A stretch of 41,512 nucleotides of DNA from CAYVQE01 sp964454005. GTDB taxonomy: Bacteria; Myxococcota; B64-G9. Location of the stretch: assembly GCA_964454005.1 (NCBI GenBank), contig CAYVQE010000037.1:1-41512 (forward strand). Reading direction: 5' to 3'. The notes under the pieces were generated by a model. It was not told the origin of the DNA and searched no databases. It saw only the letters and a program-made list of their open reading frames with translations. This document shows, piece after piece, positions 1 to 14,588 of the stretch (position 1 is the stretch's first letter; each line of letters opens with the position of its first letter). A program made the position numbers and the translations under genes.

Positions 1-158
1 GGGTCGCCTCGCGCCCGGCCGCGCTCCGTGTGGGCCGGTCGTGCGTCACCGCTGGCCCCACTGTGAATGACCACCGTTTCACGGTAGAATCGACGAGGAT
101 CATCCGGCGCCGCCCGGCGGATGGCAGCGGGCGGCGCCACGGCGTGCGGAGGATCGAG

Positions 159-6095
<5,937 letters not shown>

Positions 6096-6119
6096 GCCCG
6101 AACGGGCGGCCGGGCAGCT

Positions 6120-7754
6120 TCAGATCAGGATGCCCTTCTTCGCCAACAGGTTGGAGGTCTGAGCCAGCCGCTCGTCGCTCAGCTCGCTGATCAGCACCAG
6201 CACCTGCGGATGCGAGCTGACCAGGCGGTCGAACTCGTCGCGCGGCAAGCGCAGCACGCCGCCGTCGGTCTGGGCGCGCACGGTGGCGATGGCCGGCTCT
6301 TTGCGCAGACACGAAATCTCGCCGAACACCTCGCCCTCGGCCAGTTCGCCCACGACCAGCGACTCGCTGCCATCGGCCGCGCAGCTGACCTCCATCCGGC
6401 CGCGCAGCACCACGTACAGACCGTCGGACTCGACCCCTTCGGTCACCAGCTCCTCGCCGGCCGCCACCGGCCGCGACACGAAGCGCTCGATGATCTGGAC
6501 GCGTTCCTTCTTGGAGAAGGGGCTGAACAGCGGCGAGGTCGACATCACGTTGCGCAGCAGCCGCTGGTGGGCGAAGCGGTTGAGTACCTCGACCACCGCC
6601 GGGTACTGCCGGGCCACGTCTTCGATCAGATCGCGGCTGATCTCGAACAGCTCGCCCTGTTCGACCGACTGCACCGAGGCACCGCGGATGCCGCCGCGCA
6701 GCAGCGACATCTCGCCGAAGAAGGTCCCCTCGCCAAGCACCGCCAGCTGCAGCAGCTTGCGTGGTGCGATGCGCTTGAGCACCCGCACCTTGCCGCTGGC
6801 GATGGTGTACATGCTCGAGCCGGCATCGCCCTCGCGCAGCAGCCACTGGCCCGGCTTCATGCGCACCACGTTCATCCGCTCGAGCAGGGCCACGAAGGCG
6901 TCCGGCTCCAGCTCGCAGAACAGCGGGATCTCGGGCGCCAGCGCCTGTTGCTTGGGTGCCGGCTCGTCGAGCTCGAAGGCCTCGTCGAGCTCGATCTCCG
7001 GCAGTTCTGCCTCGGCGGCGGGCTCTGGCGTCAGGTCCAGCTCGTCGACCGGCACGGGGGCGATGTCCGAGGTCGGTTCGATCAGGGTGCCCATCACCGG
7101 ATCGGAGGGGGTGGCCGCCGGCTCGGCGGCCGGCCCATCCGATCGCGGCCGGGGATCGGCCTCGAGCGGGATCGGCTCCAGCTCGATCATCTCGATATAG
7201 CTGTCGCGGCCGGCGGGAGGTTGCTCGGCGGCCGCGGCCGGCCCGGCGGCCGCCGCCTGCACGTCGTCCAGGTCGGTGGTCCGCTCCATCTCCAGCCCGG
7301 AAGCCTCCTCGGCAGCCGGCAGCTCGATGGCGTCGGTGGCCAGGCCCATCGCCTGGCCGGCCATGCCGCCGGCGGCCGCCTCGCCCGCAGGGGCGTCATC
7401 GGCCATGACCCGCACTTGCGGCGCCGGGGTGGCGGTGCGCGAGGAGTAGAGTTCGGCCAGCTGCCGCTGGGTCTCGGTGTGCTCGGGATCGATCTCGAGC
7501 ACCACCTTGCAAGTGGCGATGGCCTTGAGCAGAAACCCGTCGCGGGCATACTCGTTGGCCAGATCCACGAACACCTGGACCGCCTCCTGCATCCGGCCCA
7601 GCTTTCTCAGGATGTAGCCGAGATTGCGACGCGAGGAGTAATCGCCGGGGTTTCTGCGCGCCAGCTCCTGGTAGTGCTCCAGGGCCCTGTCGTACTTACC
7701 GCGTCTGAGCAGCCGGGCCGCCTCGTCCTTGATCTTTCGAATCGGCCGCGTCAT
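6120..7754 (-). CDS. TPR protein with two cyclic-nucleotide-binding domains
   Basis: This is a 544-residue cytosolic protein. The N-terminus (about 1-110) has two or three TPR units (GKYDRALEHYQELARRNPGD). An Ala/Glu-rich linker (about 115-275) follows, then two cNMP-binding (Crp-type sensor) domains at about 280-395 and 400-520. The first keeps the phosphate-binding cassette with its Arg (FGEMSLLRGGIRGASV). The second reads FGEISCLRKEPAIATV and lacks the Arg, so it may not bind nucleotide. There is no DNA-binding domain, so a signalling or scaffold role is likelier than transcription control. The ATG has GGGAGAGGGA just upstream. Its first 59 bases overlap the HEAT-repeat gene, which suggests co-transcription. 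It converges on the repeat-protein gene across a 24-base gap. Confidence 0.85.
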   Translation of the reverse strand: MTRPIRKIKDEAARLLRRGKYDRALEHYQELARRNPGDYSSRRNLGYILRKLGRMQEAVQVFVDLANEYARDGFLLKAIATCKVVLEIDPEHTETQRQLAELYSSRTATPAPQVRVMADDAPAGEAAAGGMAGQAMGLATDAIELPAAEEASGLEMERTTDLDDVQAAAAGPAAAAEQPPAGRDSYIEMIELEPIPLEADPRPRSDGPAAEPAATPSDPVMGTLIEPTSDIAPVPVDELDLTPEPAAEAELPEIELDEAFELDEPAPKQQALAPEIPLFCELEPDAFVALLERMNVVRMKPGQWLLREGDAGSSMYTIASGKVRVLKRIAPRKLLQLAVLGEGTFFGEMSLLRGGIRGASVQSVEQGELFEISRDLIEDVARQYPAVVEVLNRFAHQRLLRNVMSTSPLFSPFSKKERVQIIERFVSRPVAAGEELVTEGVESDGLYVVLRGRMEVSCAADGSESLVVGELAEGEVFGEISCLRKEPAIATVRAQTDGGVLRLPRDEFDRLVSSHPQVLVLISELSDERLAQTSNLLAKKGILI

Positions 7755-9912
7755 CCGATCCCTCTCCCCGTTGACCTCGTTCCAGTACCCGCCGCACCTC
7801 GCGCCGGACCAGGCGATCGAGATCGTAGCGCAGGACCTTGATGGCGTCCAATTCCTGCTTGCCGGCCACCTCGCCCAGCACCCGCACCCCGGCCCGGCGC
7901 ACCTCGGGGTCGGCTGCGTCGAGTTTCTCCAGCAAGCGGGGAATCTCCTGGCGGCTGCCGAGCCGGGCCAGGGCCATCAGCAGCTCCATTTCCTCGGCCG
8001 GGCCGGCCTGCTCCAGCGCCTTGCGCAACGGCCCGATCGCATCGGAATCACCGATGCGCGCCAGCGCCCGCGCGGCCGGGATGGCCGAGTAGCCGCCGAG
8101 CGCCTCGACCAGCACCGGCACCGCCTCGGCGGCGCCCAGACTGCCGAGCGCCCGGATCAACGCCACCCGCTTGTCCCAATCGGTGCCCGGCATGGCCTGG
8201 ATCAGCATCGGCGCCAGCGCGCGATCGCCCAGCTCACCGATCCAGCCGGCGATCATCTCCGCCTGCTCGGCGTCGGCGTCCTTCAGGGCTCGGCCGATGG
8301 CCCGGCGGTGCGCATCCGACAACGCGATCTCGACCCCGTGACCCCGCAGCACTTGGGCGATGCGGGCCAGCAACGCCGGCGAGTCGACCACCAGCACCCG
8401 CTCGATGGAAGCGCCGACCTTGGCCGGATCCAGGCTGAGCAGGCCGTCCAGCGCCATCGAGATGGCATCGACCAGGCGCGGGCCGATGGCATCGAACAAG
8501 CGCCGGTCGGCCAGCTTGTCCACGTCCTGGGCGAAACGGCCGAGGATGTCGTCCACCCCGCGCGGCGAGTCCGCGTCGGCCGGATCCAGCCCGTGCTTGC
8601 GGTAGAGCGCGTTGAGCTCATCGTCGGTCAAGCGGCTCTTGGGCCGCTCGCCCGCCCGGTCGTCGTCGGAATCGCGGTCGACCGGCTCGGCAGCCCGTCC
8701 GCGCGGCGGAACGGGTTCCTCGAGCCAGCGCTCGGCCAACCCCAGGGCCTCATCGACCGCCACGGCGAAGGCGTTCTCCAGCCCGCGGACCACGCCCGGT
8801 CGCCTCTGGCCGGCCCGGGCCAGGGCCGCCAGCACCGCCAAGCGCCGCTGATCGGCGACATCCTCCAGCTCGGCCTCGAGCAGGGCGATGGCCTGCTCGC
8901 CGCCCACCGCCGACAGCACGGCCAGGCCCTGCTCGACCTTGCCGGGCTCATCCGCATCGAGCAGCGCGGCCACCGGCTCCAGGGGACAGCTCGCCGGGTG
9001 GCGATGGACCAGGCCGGCGGCGCGAATGGCGATCCTGGGATCGCCGTCGGCCAACAACCGGCACAGCGCCTCGCCGGCCACCGCCGTCGGGTCGGCCGCC
9101 AGCGCCTCGAGCGCGGCCAGCCGCACCCGGGGATCGGGATCGCGCAGGGCGGCCTCTAGCAGCTTCAGGCCGTCGCGACCGTAGTCGGCCAGCGCCCGCA
9201 CCGCGGCCAGCCGCAGCTCGGTGACCTGATCCGACAGCAGCAACTGCAGCGGACCCAGGGCGGCCTGGCCGCCGCGGCCGTCCAGCACGCGCATCGCCAC
9301 CAGGGCTACGTCCTGGTCCCGATCGGCCAGCCCGGCCAGCACCAAATCTATGCCGCCCGGGTGCACCGAACGCCCGGCCATGCGCACCACCCGCTGTCGC
9401 TCGGCCGAGTCCCCTTCCTGCATCCGCTTGCGCGCCATACTCACCTGCGACTCGGCCATCTCGCCGGACAACCGTTCTCCGTCGAGTCCGGTGCGTTCGA
9501 GCGCGGCGTATATGCGACGCCGGACCTCGGTGCTCGGCTCGCCCTTGAGCAGCATGCCGATCAGGGTCGACTCGACCAGATCGCCCTTTTGCTCGGCCAA
9601 CGCATCCACCGCGGCCGCCCGCACCTCCGGGTCGCGGTCGCGGCTGGCCCGGATCAGCGCGGCGGTGGTGTCGCGCCGCTCGAAACGGGCCAGCGCCTTG
9701 GCCGCGGCGATGCGCACCACGGCCGAGGGATCGCGCAGCGAACCGCTGACCAGCGTATAGGCCTCGTCGTCGCCCAGCTGGGCCAGGGAACGCACCGCGC
9801 CGGCGCGCACCACCGGCGACTGGTCGTCCAGCTCCTGCATCAGCTTCTCATGCGGGTCGCTGCAAGCGACCGCCAACACACCGGCCACCAAGGCGATTGT
9901 CAAATGTCTCAT
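7696..9912 (-). CDS. HEAT-repeat lipoprotein
   Basis: The protein has 738 residues. I chose the start at 9912 because it gives a compact lipoprotein signal (MRHLTIALVAGVLAVAC, lipobox Cys17); the same frame is open 18 codons further upstream but would bury that signal. Nearly the whole mature protein is PBS-lyase/HEAT-like helical repeats of about 30 residues, with recurrent D-x-[ED]-V-R-x-A-A motifs. A charged non-repeat stretch lies at about 400-470. Repeats of this kind bind proteins, and a membrane-anchored periplasmic scaffold is the reasonable inference. It lies 117 bases downstream of rluB on the same strand and overlaps the TPR/cNMP gene. No specific partner can be named. Confidence 0.82.
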   Translation of the reverse strand: MRHLTIALVAGVLAVACSDPHEKLMQELDDQSPVVRAGAVRSLAQLGDDEAYTLVSGSLRDPSAVVRIAAAKALARFERRDTTAALIRASRDRDPEVRAAAVDALAEQKGDLVESTLIGMLLKGEPSTEVRRRIYAALERTGLDGERLSGEMAESQVSMARKRMQEGDSAERQRVVRMAGRSVHPGGIDLVLAGLADRDQDVALVAMRVLDGRGGQAALGPLQLLLSDQVTELRLAAVRALADYGRDGLKLLEAALRDPDPRVRLAALEALAADPTAVAGEALCRLLADGDPRIAIRAAGLVHRHPASCPLEPVAALLDADEPGKVEQGLAVLSAVGGEQAIALLEAELEDVADQRRLAVLAALARAGQRRPGVVRGLENAFAVAVDEALGLAERWLEEPVPPRGRAAEPVDRDSDDDRAGERPKSRLTDDELNALYRKHGLDPADADSPRGVDDILGRFAQDVDKLADRRLFDAIGPRLVDAISMALDGLLSLDPAKVGASIERVLVVDSPALLARIAQVLRGHGVEIALSDAHRRAIGRALKDADAEQAEMIAGWIGELGDRALAPMLIQAMPGTDWDKRVALIRALGSLGAAEAVPVLVEALGGYSAIPAARALARIGDSDAIGPLRKALEQAGPAEEMELLMALARLGSRQEIPRLLEKLDAADPEVRRAGVRVLGEVAGKQELDAIKVLRYDLDRLVRREVRRVLERGQRGEGSDDAADSKDQGRGGPAAQTR

Positions 9913-9964
9913 CTTCGCCCCACCCTTCAGCCCGGAGTTCCCCGGGGACCGCCAACTCATTGCC

Positions 9965-9978
9965 ACCGCTGCAGCGGT
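9965..9978. repeat. Perfect 14-base palindrome between rluB and the HEAT gene
   Basis: ACCGCTGCAGCGGT is a perfect inverted repeat in the 117-base space between rluB and the HEAT-lipoprotein start. A second one, TCCCCGGGGA, lies at 9939-9948. Neither is followed by a T-run, so they do not look like intrinsic terminators. They could be protein-binding sites or chance in GC-rich DNA. Confidence 0.35.
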
Positions 9979-10029
9979 TCCATGGCCACGACGACCGCTG
10001 GGCTTTCAAACAAATCGCTTCTCTCCACT

Positions 10030-10791
10030 TCAACCACCCCAGCTCTGGTCCGCCGCCGGCCGCCAGTTGTGCAAGCGCTCGATCTCGGGCTCGGTCAGGG
10101 GGCGGACCGCCCCCGGCCGCAGAGCCCCCAGGCCGACTCCGCCGTACTCGGTTCGCACCAGGCGCTGAACCGGGTAACCGACGGCATCGAACATGCGCCG
10201 CACCAAGCGGTTGCGGCCCTCGGCGACGCCGATCTCGACCCAGGTCGAACGGGGGTTGACGCCCACAACCGCCGCATCCAGCGCCACGGCCGCTCCATCC
10301 TCGAGGTCGATGCCGGCCACCAGCCGGCGCAGGGACTCGGCTGGCGGACGCCCGCGCACCCGGGCCCGGTAGACCCGGGGCACCTGGCTCGACGGATGGG
10401 TCAGCGCCTGGGCCAGCCGGCCGTCGTTGGTCAGCAGCAGCAGCCCCTCGCTGTGGTAGTCGAGCCGGCCCACGTGGAACACGCGGCGCCGGCCGTACAC
10501 CGCGCCCAGGTCGCCTAACAGATCCATGATGGTGGTGCGGCCCTGGGGATCGCGGACCGTGGCCACCACCTGCCGCGGCTTGTGCAGCGCCAGGTGGATC
10601 GGCGCGGCTGCGGCGGCGATGGGCCGGCCGTCGAGCTCGATGGCGGCTCGGCAGGGATCGACCTTGGTGCCCAGCCGGGTCACCCGCCGGCCGTCGACCC
10701 GCACCCGGCCGGCGGCGATCATCCGCTCGGCCTCGCGCCGCGAGGCGACCCCGGCCTGAGCCAGCACCTTCTGCAAGCGCACCTCAGCCAT
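10030..10791 (-). CDS. rluB: 23S rRNA pseudouridine synthase, RsuA/RluB family
   Basis: This 253-residue enzyme isomerises a uridine of rRNA to pseudouridine. An N-terminal S4 RNA-binding domain (RLQKVLAQAGVASRREAERM) is followed by the RsuA/RluB catalytic domain. The catalytic Asp is Asp111 in GRLDYHSEGLLLLTNDGRLA. RluB (large subunit) fits better than RsuA by length and by its place after scpA-scpB, a common arrangement. I start at the ATG inside the scpB stop (ATGGCTGA, 8-base overlap), because family members begin just before the S4 domain. An in-frame start 7 codons upstream is possible. Confidence 0.9.
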   Translation of the reverse strand: MAEVRLQKVLAQAGVASRREAERMIAAGRVRVDGRRVTRLGTKVDPCRAAIELDGRPIAAAAAPIHLALHKPRQVVATVRDPQGRTTIMDLLGDLGAVYGRRRVFHVGRLDYHSEGLLLLTNDGRLAQALTHPSSQVPRVYRARVRGRPPAESLRRLVAGIDLEDGAAVALDAAVVGVNPRSTWVEIGVAEGRNRLVRRMFDAVGYPVQRLVRTEYGGVGLGALRPGAVRPLTEPEIERLHNWRPAADQSWGG

Positions 10792-11902
10792 CACCGCCTT
10801 CACCCTCGCCACCTACGCCTTCGCCGCCTCCGTCCGCCGCAGACTCTTCCTCATTCCCGTCCGGCGGCTGCGCTTCACCTTCCCCAGAGCCCGCACCGGA
10901 TTTGGCCTTGGCGCTGGAGGCTGGCAAGACGCCGGCCTTGACCAGCTGCCGATCCCGTTGGCGGACCTCATCCAGCGCCTCGGCCAGCTCACCCATCACC
11001 TCGTCCTGGCCCACCGGAGCATAACCGTCGTCCGGGCTGGGGATCAGGTCTTCGGTCAACAGCTGGGGCTCCTCGTCGCCGGCGGCCGCCTTCTTTTCCT
11101 CGCGGGCATCCAGACCGAGCTGGGCCCGGTGCTCATCGTCGAGTTCGACGAAGTCGCGCAGCGTCGGCAGGCTCTTGAGATCCCTGAGGCCGAAGAACTC
11201 CAAAAACTCGGGCGTGGTTGCATAGAGCAGGGGCCGGCCGGGCTCGTCCTTGCGGCCCAGGATCTTGACCAGCCGCTTGTCCAGCAGATGCTTGAGCACC
11301 GCGCCGCAGTCCACGCCGCGGATCTCCTCGATCTCGGGCCGGGTGACCGGCTGGCGATAGGCCACGATGGCCAGGGACTCCAGGGTGGCCCGGGTCAGCC
11401 GCGGCGGCCGGGTGGTGACCAGCTTCTTGACGTAGGGCGCGGTCTCCGACGGCGTGCGCAGCTGGTAGCGCCCCGAGATCTCGTGGATGCGCAGGCCCCG
11501 GCCGGCCTCGCGCAGCTCGTCGCGCAGCTGCTCGATCAGCTCGCGCAGTTGGCGCCCGCTGATCTCGGGATGAAAGGCCTGGACCACCTCCAGCAACCGC
11601 CGCGCCGCCACCGGCTCGGCCGCAGCGAATAGCAGGCTCTCGACCACCCCCTTGAGCCGATGCGCCAGAGCCGGCTCCAATGGCCCCGCAGCCCCGTCCT
11701 CAGCCTCACCCTCAGCCTCGATCTCACCCTCAGCCTCACCCTCAGCCGCAGCCTCGGTCTCACCGACAGTCTCCCGCTCCACCGCACCAGCCCCGGCCAC
11801 GTCCTCAGCCGCAACCGCCTCGTCCTCCCCTCCAACCGCCTCACCGCACCGACCTTCCATCTCGGCGTCGAGCTGTGCCCGTGTCTTGCGTCTCGCCATC
11901 AT
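10784..11902 (-). CDS. scpB: Segregation and condensation protein B with acidic extensions
   Basis: ScpB is the winged-helix (kite) subunit that, with ScpA, completes the SMC condensin. The conserved core runs from about residue 75 (LKGVVESLLFAAAEPV) through two winged-helix domains (ATLESLAIVAYRQPVTRPEI, then the VDCGAVLKHLLDKRLVKILG region). At 372 residues it is nearly twice the usual 180-200. The excess is an N-terminal Glu/Ala/Gly tract encoded by 12-base repeats and a C-terminal acidic, Gly-rich tail of about 120 residues. The start at 11902 has GGAGG 5 bases upstream; a second ATG follows immediately. It lies 19 bases after scpA. Confidence 0.92.
   Translation of the reverse strand: MMARRKTRAQLDAEMEGRCGEAVGGEDEAVAAEDVAGAGAVERETVGETEAAAEGEAEGEIEAEGEAEDGAAGPLEPALAHRLKGVVESLLFAAAEPVAARRLLEVVQAFHPEISGRQLRELIEQLRDELREAGRGLRIHEISGRYQLRTPSETAPYVKKLVTTRPPRLTRATLESLAIVAYRQPVTRPEIEEIRGVDCGAVLKHLLDKRLVKILGRKDEPGRPLLYATTPEFLEFFGLRDLKSLPTLRDFVELDDEHRAQLGLDAREEKKAAAGDEEPQLLTEDLIPSPDDGYAPVGQDEVMGELAEALDEVRQRDRQLVKAGVLPASSAKAKSGAGSGEGEAQPPDGNEEESAADGGGEGVGGEGEGGDG
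11701..11772. repeat. 12-base imperfect tandem repeats in scpB
   Basis: About six copies of a 12-base unit related to CAGCCTCACCCT encode the Glu-Ala-Glu-Gly tract near the ScpB N-terminus. The unit is a multiple of three, so copy-number change would keep the frame. Confidence 0.75.
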
Positions 11903-11921
11903 CAGGGCCTCCGGCCCGCCT

Positions 11922-12755
11922 TCACTCGTCCAGGTCCGCCTGCGCCAGGGTCTGCTCCACATCCACCTCCTCCAGCCGGCCCCGGACGTGGATCACATCC
12001 GAGTCCACCGCCTGGTGGATGCGCACCATGTGCAGCCGCGCCATCTCCAGCAAAGCCAAGAAGGTGGCCACCACCCGATCGCGGGTGCGCTGGTCGGCGA
12101 ACAGCTCCTCGAAGGTCAGCTCGCAGCGCTCGCGCAGCATGGTGGTCAGCTCCTGGATCCGGTCCGCGATCGATATCCGATCGACCGTCACCCGGTGGCC
12201 GATCTTCTTCTCCGACTGCTTGATCACTTGATTTAGGGCCTCGATCAGCCGATACACCGACACCTCGGCGAACGGGCTGTCCGACTCCACCGCCTGTGCC
12301 CGACTGCCGCGGGTGAACACGTCGCGGTACAGGATCGGCTGGTTGCGCAACTCGTCGGCCGCCTCCTTGTAGCGCTGGTACTCCAGCAACCGGCGGACCA
12401 GCTCCTCGCGCGGATCCGGCTCCTCTTCCTCGTCCTCGCCCTCGCTCTGGTCGGGCGGCAGCAGCATGCGCGATTTGATGTGCGCCAGGGTCGAGGCCAT
12501 CACCAGGAAGTCGCTGGCGATGTCGATGTCCAGCACCCGCATCCACTCCAGGTAGGCCAGGTACTTGTCCATGATCAGGGCCACCGGGATGTCGAAGATG
12601 TCGATCTCGTGCTTGCGGATCAGGTGCAGCAGCAGATCCAGCGGCCCCTCGAACACGGGCAGCTCGACGCGGTACAGCTCGGCCGCCCCGCCCTCGGCCG
12701 CGCTGCGGGGCTCCACCTCTTCCCAGTCGCGGCCCGTGGTCGGCTGCTGGCTCAA
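11922..12755 (-). CDS. scpA: Segregation and condensation protein A
   Basis: ScpA is the kleisin that bridges SMC heads and binds ScpB. The family signature LPVFEGPLDLLLHLIRKHEI is near the N-terminus, followed by DIFDIPVALIMDKYL and the helix FLVMASTLAHIKSRMLLP. The C-terminal winged-helix part (FLALLEMARLHMVRIHQ) is intact. The start is uncertain, because no ATG lies close to the conserved region. I chose TTG at 12755, which overlaps the trpS stop as TTGA and has GGTGG 5 bases upstream (277 residues). A GTG at 12716 is the main alternative. An acidic run (EGEDEEEEPDPREE) sits mid-protein. It is probably translationally coupled to trpS. Confidence 0.92.
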   Translation of the reverse strand: MSQQPTTGRDWEEVEPRSAAEGGAAELYRVELPVFEGPLDLLLHLIRKHEIDIFDIPVALIMDKYLAYLEWMRVLDIDIASDFLVMASTLAHIKSRMLLPPDQSEGEDEEEEPDPREELVRRLLEYQRYKEAADELRNQPILYRDVFTRGSRAQAVESDSPFAEVSVYRLIEALNQVIKQSEKKIGHRVTVDRISIADRIQELTTMLRERCELTFEELFADQRTRDRVVATFLALLEMARLHMVRIHQAVDSDVIHVRGRLEEVDVEQTLAQADLDE

Positions 12756-13747
12756 GGCCGCCACCCCAGTTTCATGGCTTCGCGCACCCGCTCCATGGTG
12801 GCCTCCGCCTCGGCCCGCGCCCGCTCGGCGCCGGCGTCCAGCACCTGGCGCACGTACTGCGGCCTGTCGGCCAGCTCGCGCCGCCGCTCGCGGATCGCGC
12901 CGAAGCGCTCGAAGAAGTGGGCGATCAGCTCCTTCTTGCAGTCGACGCAACCGATGCCCGCGGTGCGGCAGTCACCGTCGATTTGGCGCAGCCGCTGGTC
13001 GTCGGTGTAGAGCCGATGCAGGGCGAAGATGTTGCACACCTCTGGCCGGCCGCCGTCGCTGCGCCGCTGGCGCTGCGGGTCGGTGACCATGCCCATCAGC
13101 TTCTTGCGCACCGTCTCGTCGTCGTCGGCCAGGTAGATGGCATTGCCGTAGCTCTTCGACATCTTGCGGCCGTCCAGGCCGGGCAGCGCCCGGGTGCGGG
13201 TCATCAGCGCCTGGGGCTCGAGCAGCGTCTCGCCGTAGAGGTGGTTGAAGCGGCGTACGATCTCGCGGGCCAGCTCCAGGTGCGGCAGCTGATCCTCGCC
13301 CACCGGCACGAAGTCGGCCCGGTAGACGGCGATGTCGGCCGCCTGCAGCACCGGATAGCCCAGAAAGCCGAACGAGGACAGGTCGCGGCCGGCCAGCTCG
13401 CGCTTCTTGTCCTTGTAGCTGGGCACCCGCTCCAGCCAGGGCACCGGCGTGATCATACCCAGCAGCTGGGCCAGCTCGGCGTGCTGCAGCACGTCGGACT
13501 GTACGAACAGGGTGCAGCGCTCCGGATCCAGGCCGCCGGCCAGCAGGTCGGTGCCGAAGGCGGCGGTGTTGCCGCGGATGCTGCCCGGCTGATCGTAGAG
13601 GGTGGTCAGGGCATGCCAGTCGGCGATGAAGAAGAAGCACTCGTACTCGGCCTGCAGCCGCACCCAGTTCTCCAGCGCCCCGTGGAAGTTGCCCAGGTGC
13701 ATCAGGCCCGATGCCTGCATCCCGCTCAGGACGCGCTTTGCCGCCAT
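12752..13747 (-). CDS. trpS: Tryptophanyl-tRNA synthetase
   Basis: This class I aminoacyl-tRNA synthetase charges tRNA-Trp. The HIGH-like motif is HLGN (residues 17-20, in SGMQASGLMHLGN) and KMSKS is intact at 195-199. Between them are the typical WHALTTLYDQP and GYPVLQAADIAVY segments. At 331 residues the length is normal. I start at ATG 13747, which has AGGA 7 bases upstream and the usual short leader before KRVLSG. An in-frame GTG at 13765 would add six residues. It lies between the site-2 protease and scpA, as in many deltaproteobacterial genomes. Confidence 0.95.
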   Translation of the reverse strand: MAAKRVLSGMQASGLMHLGNFHGALENWVRLQAEYECFFFIADWHALTTLYDQPGSIRGNTAAFGTDLLAGGLDPERCTLFVQSDVLQHAELAQLLGMITPVPWLERVPSYKDKKRELAGRDLSSFGFLGYPVLQAADIAVYRADFVPVGEDQLPHLELAREIVRRFNHLYGETLLEPQALMTRTRALPGLDGRKMSKSYGNAIYLADDDETVRKKLMGMVTDPQRQRRSDGGRPEVCNIFALHRLYTDDQRLRQIDGDCRTAGIGCVDCKKELIAHFFERFGAIRERRRELADRPQYVRQVLDAGAERARAEAEATMERVREAMKLGWRP

Positions 13748-13777
13748 TTCGAGGTCCTCGCTCACGCCCGCCCGCGC

Positions 13778-14473
13778 TCAACCGCTGGCCAGCACGGTCA
13801 GGACGGGAAATCCCACCAAACCGCCCAACTGCTCGATCATCCAGAAGATGGGATAGCCGATGTAGCGGCCCCCGATCAACAGGATGGCGATGAACAGCAC
13901 GAAGGAGTAGCGCGACAGGAAATCGAGCACCCAGTCGTGGCGGTCGGGCAGGATGCCGGCCAGCACCTTGCTGCCGTCCAGCGGTGGAATGGGCAACATG
14001 TTGAACACCAGCAATCCCAGGTTGATGGTCATGGTCCAGCAGGCCAGCTTGACCAGGGCCACGCCCACGCTGGTCTGGCCGGCGGCCGCATCGTAGGCCA
14101 CCGCCGGATCGACGAAGCCAAGGGCCACCGCGATGACGATGGCGAACAGCAGGTTGGAGGCCGGCCCGGCGATGGAGGTCAGCAGCATGCCGGTTTTCAT
14201 GCTGATGCGCCGGGTGAACTGCACCGGGCTGACCGGTACCGGCTTGGCCCAGCCGATGAACGGCACACCCGAGAAGATGCCCACCATCGGGATCAGCAGG
14301 GTGCCGATGGGGTCCATGTGGCTGATGGGGTTGAGCGTCAGCCGACCCTGGCGTGCGGCGGTGTCGTCGCCCAGCCTGGCGGCCACGAAGGCATGGGCGT
14401 ACTCGTGGACCGTCAGGGCCAGGATCATGGGGATGAGGACGAAAATTACTCTAAGAATATCAAACGACTGCAC
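13778..14473 (-). CDS. Site-2 protease family membrane metalloprotease (M50)
   Basis: A 231-residue integral membrane protein of the short S2P/M50 group. The zinc motif HEYAH is at residues 23-27 in the first membrane helix. The third-ligand motif is NMLPIPPLDGSKVL, and the conserved NPISHMDPIGT loop lies between. About five or six hydrophobic segments are visible. Members cleave substrates within the membrane, but no PDZ domain is present and the substrate is unknown. The start is GTG at 14473, with GAGG 9 bases upstream. It begins a transcription unit with trpS-scpA-scpB-rluB behind it, and a promoter-like site is at 14504-14532. Confidence 0.9.
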   Translation of the reverse strand: MQSFDILRVIFVLIPMILALTVHEYAHAFVAARLGDDTAARQGRLTLNPISHMDPIGTLLIPMVGIFSGVPFIGWAKPVPVSPVQFTRRISMKTGMLLTSIAGPASNLLFAIVIAVALGFVDPAVAYDAAAGQTSVGVALVKLACWTMTINLGLLVFNMLPIPPLDGSKVLAGILPDRHDWVLDFLSRYSFVLFIAILLIGGRYIGYPIFWMIEQLGGLVGFPVLTVLASG

Positions 14474-14503
14474 CAGTCACCGCCTCTTTTCATCCAGACG
14501 CGC

Positions 14504-14532
14504 AGGGTATCCGTTCGCCTCCGGCAAGTCAA
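14504..14532 (-). promoter_or_regulatory. Predicted sigma70-type promoter of the S2P-trpS-scpAB-rluB unit
   Basis: On the minus strand, TTGACT (14527-14532) is followed after 17 bases by TACCCT (14504-14509). This would give a leader of about 24 bases before the GTG of the site-2 protease. The -10 match is only moderate. Confidence 0.45.
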
Positions 14533-14588
14533 CGGCCCACCCGCACAATTTACGCCCTCTGGGCCGGCTTGTCAGCCCATGACGGGTT

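Noticed and set aside
30..158. Earlier start of the repeat protein at base 30
   Set aside because: No SD, and the added residues would sit before the signal peptide. ATG 159 has GGAGG and a proper signal sequence.
1..158. End of an upstream gene at the left edge
   Set aside because: Two frames stop near 64-70, but about 22 residues without any motif cannot be assigned. A TAGAAT at 85-90 could be a -10 box but has no good -35.
6096..6107. GCCCGAACGGGC as a terminator between the convergent genes
   Set aside because: The stem is at most five pairs with a two-base loop and there is no T-run on either side.
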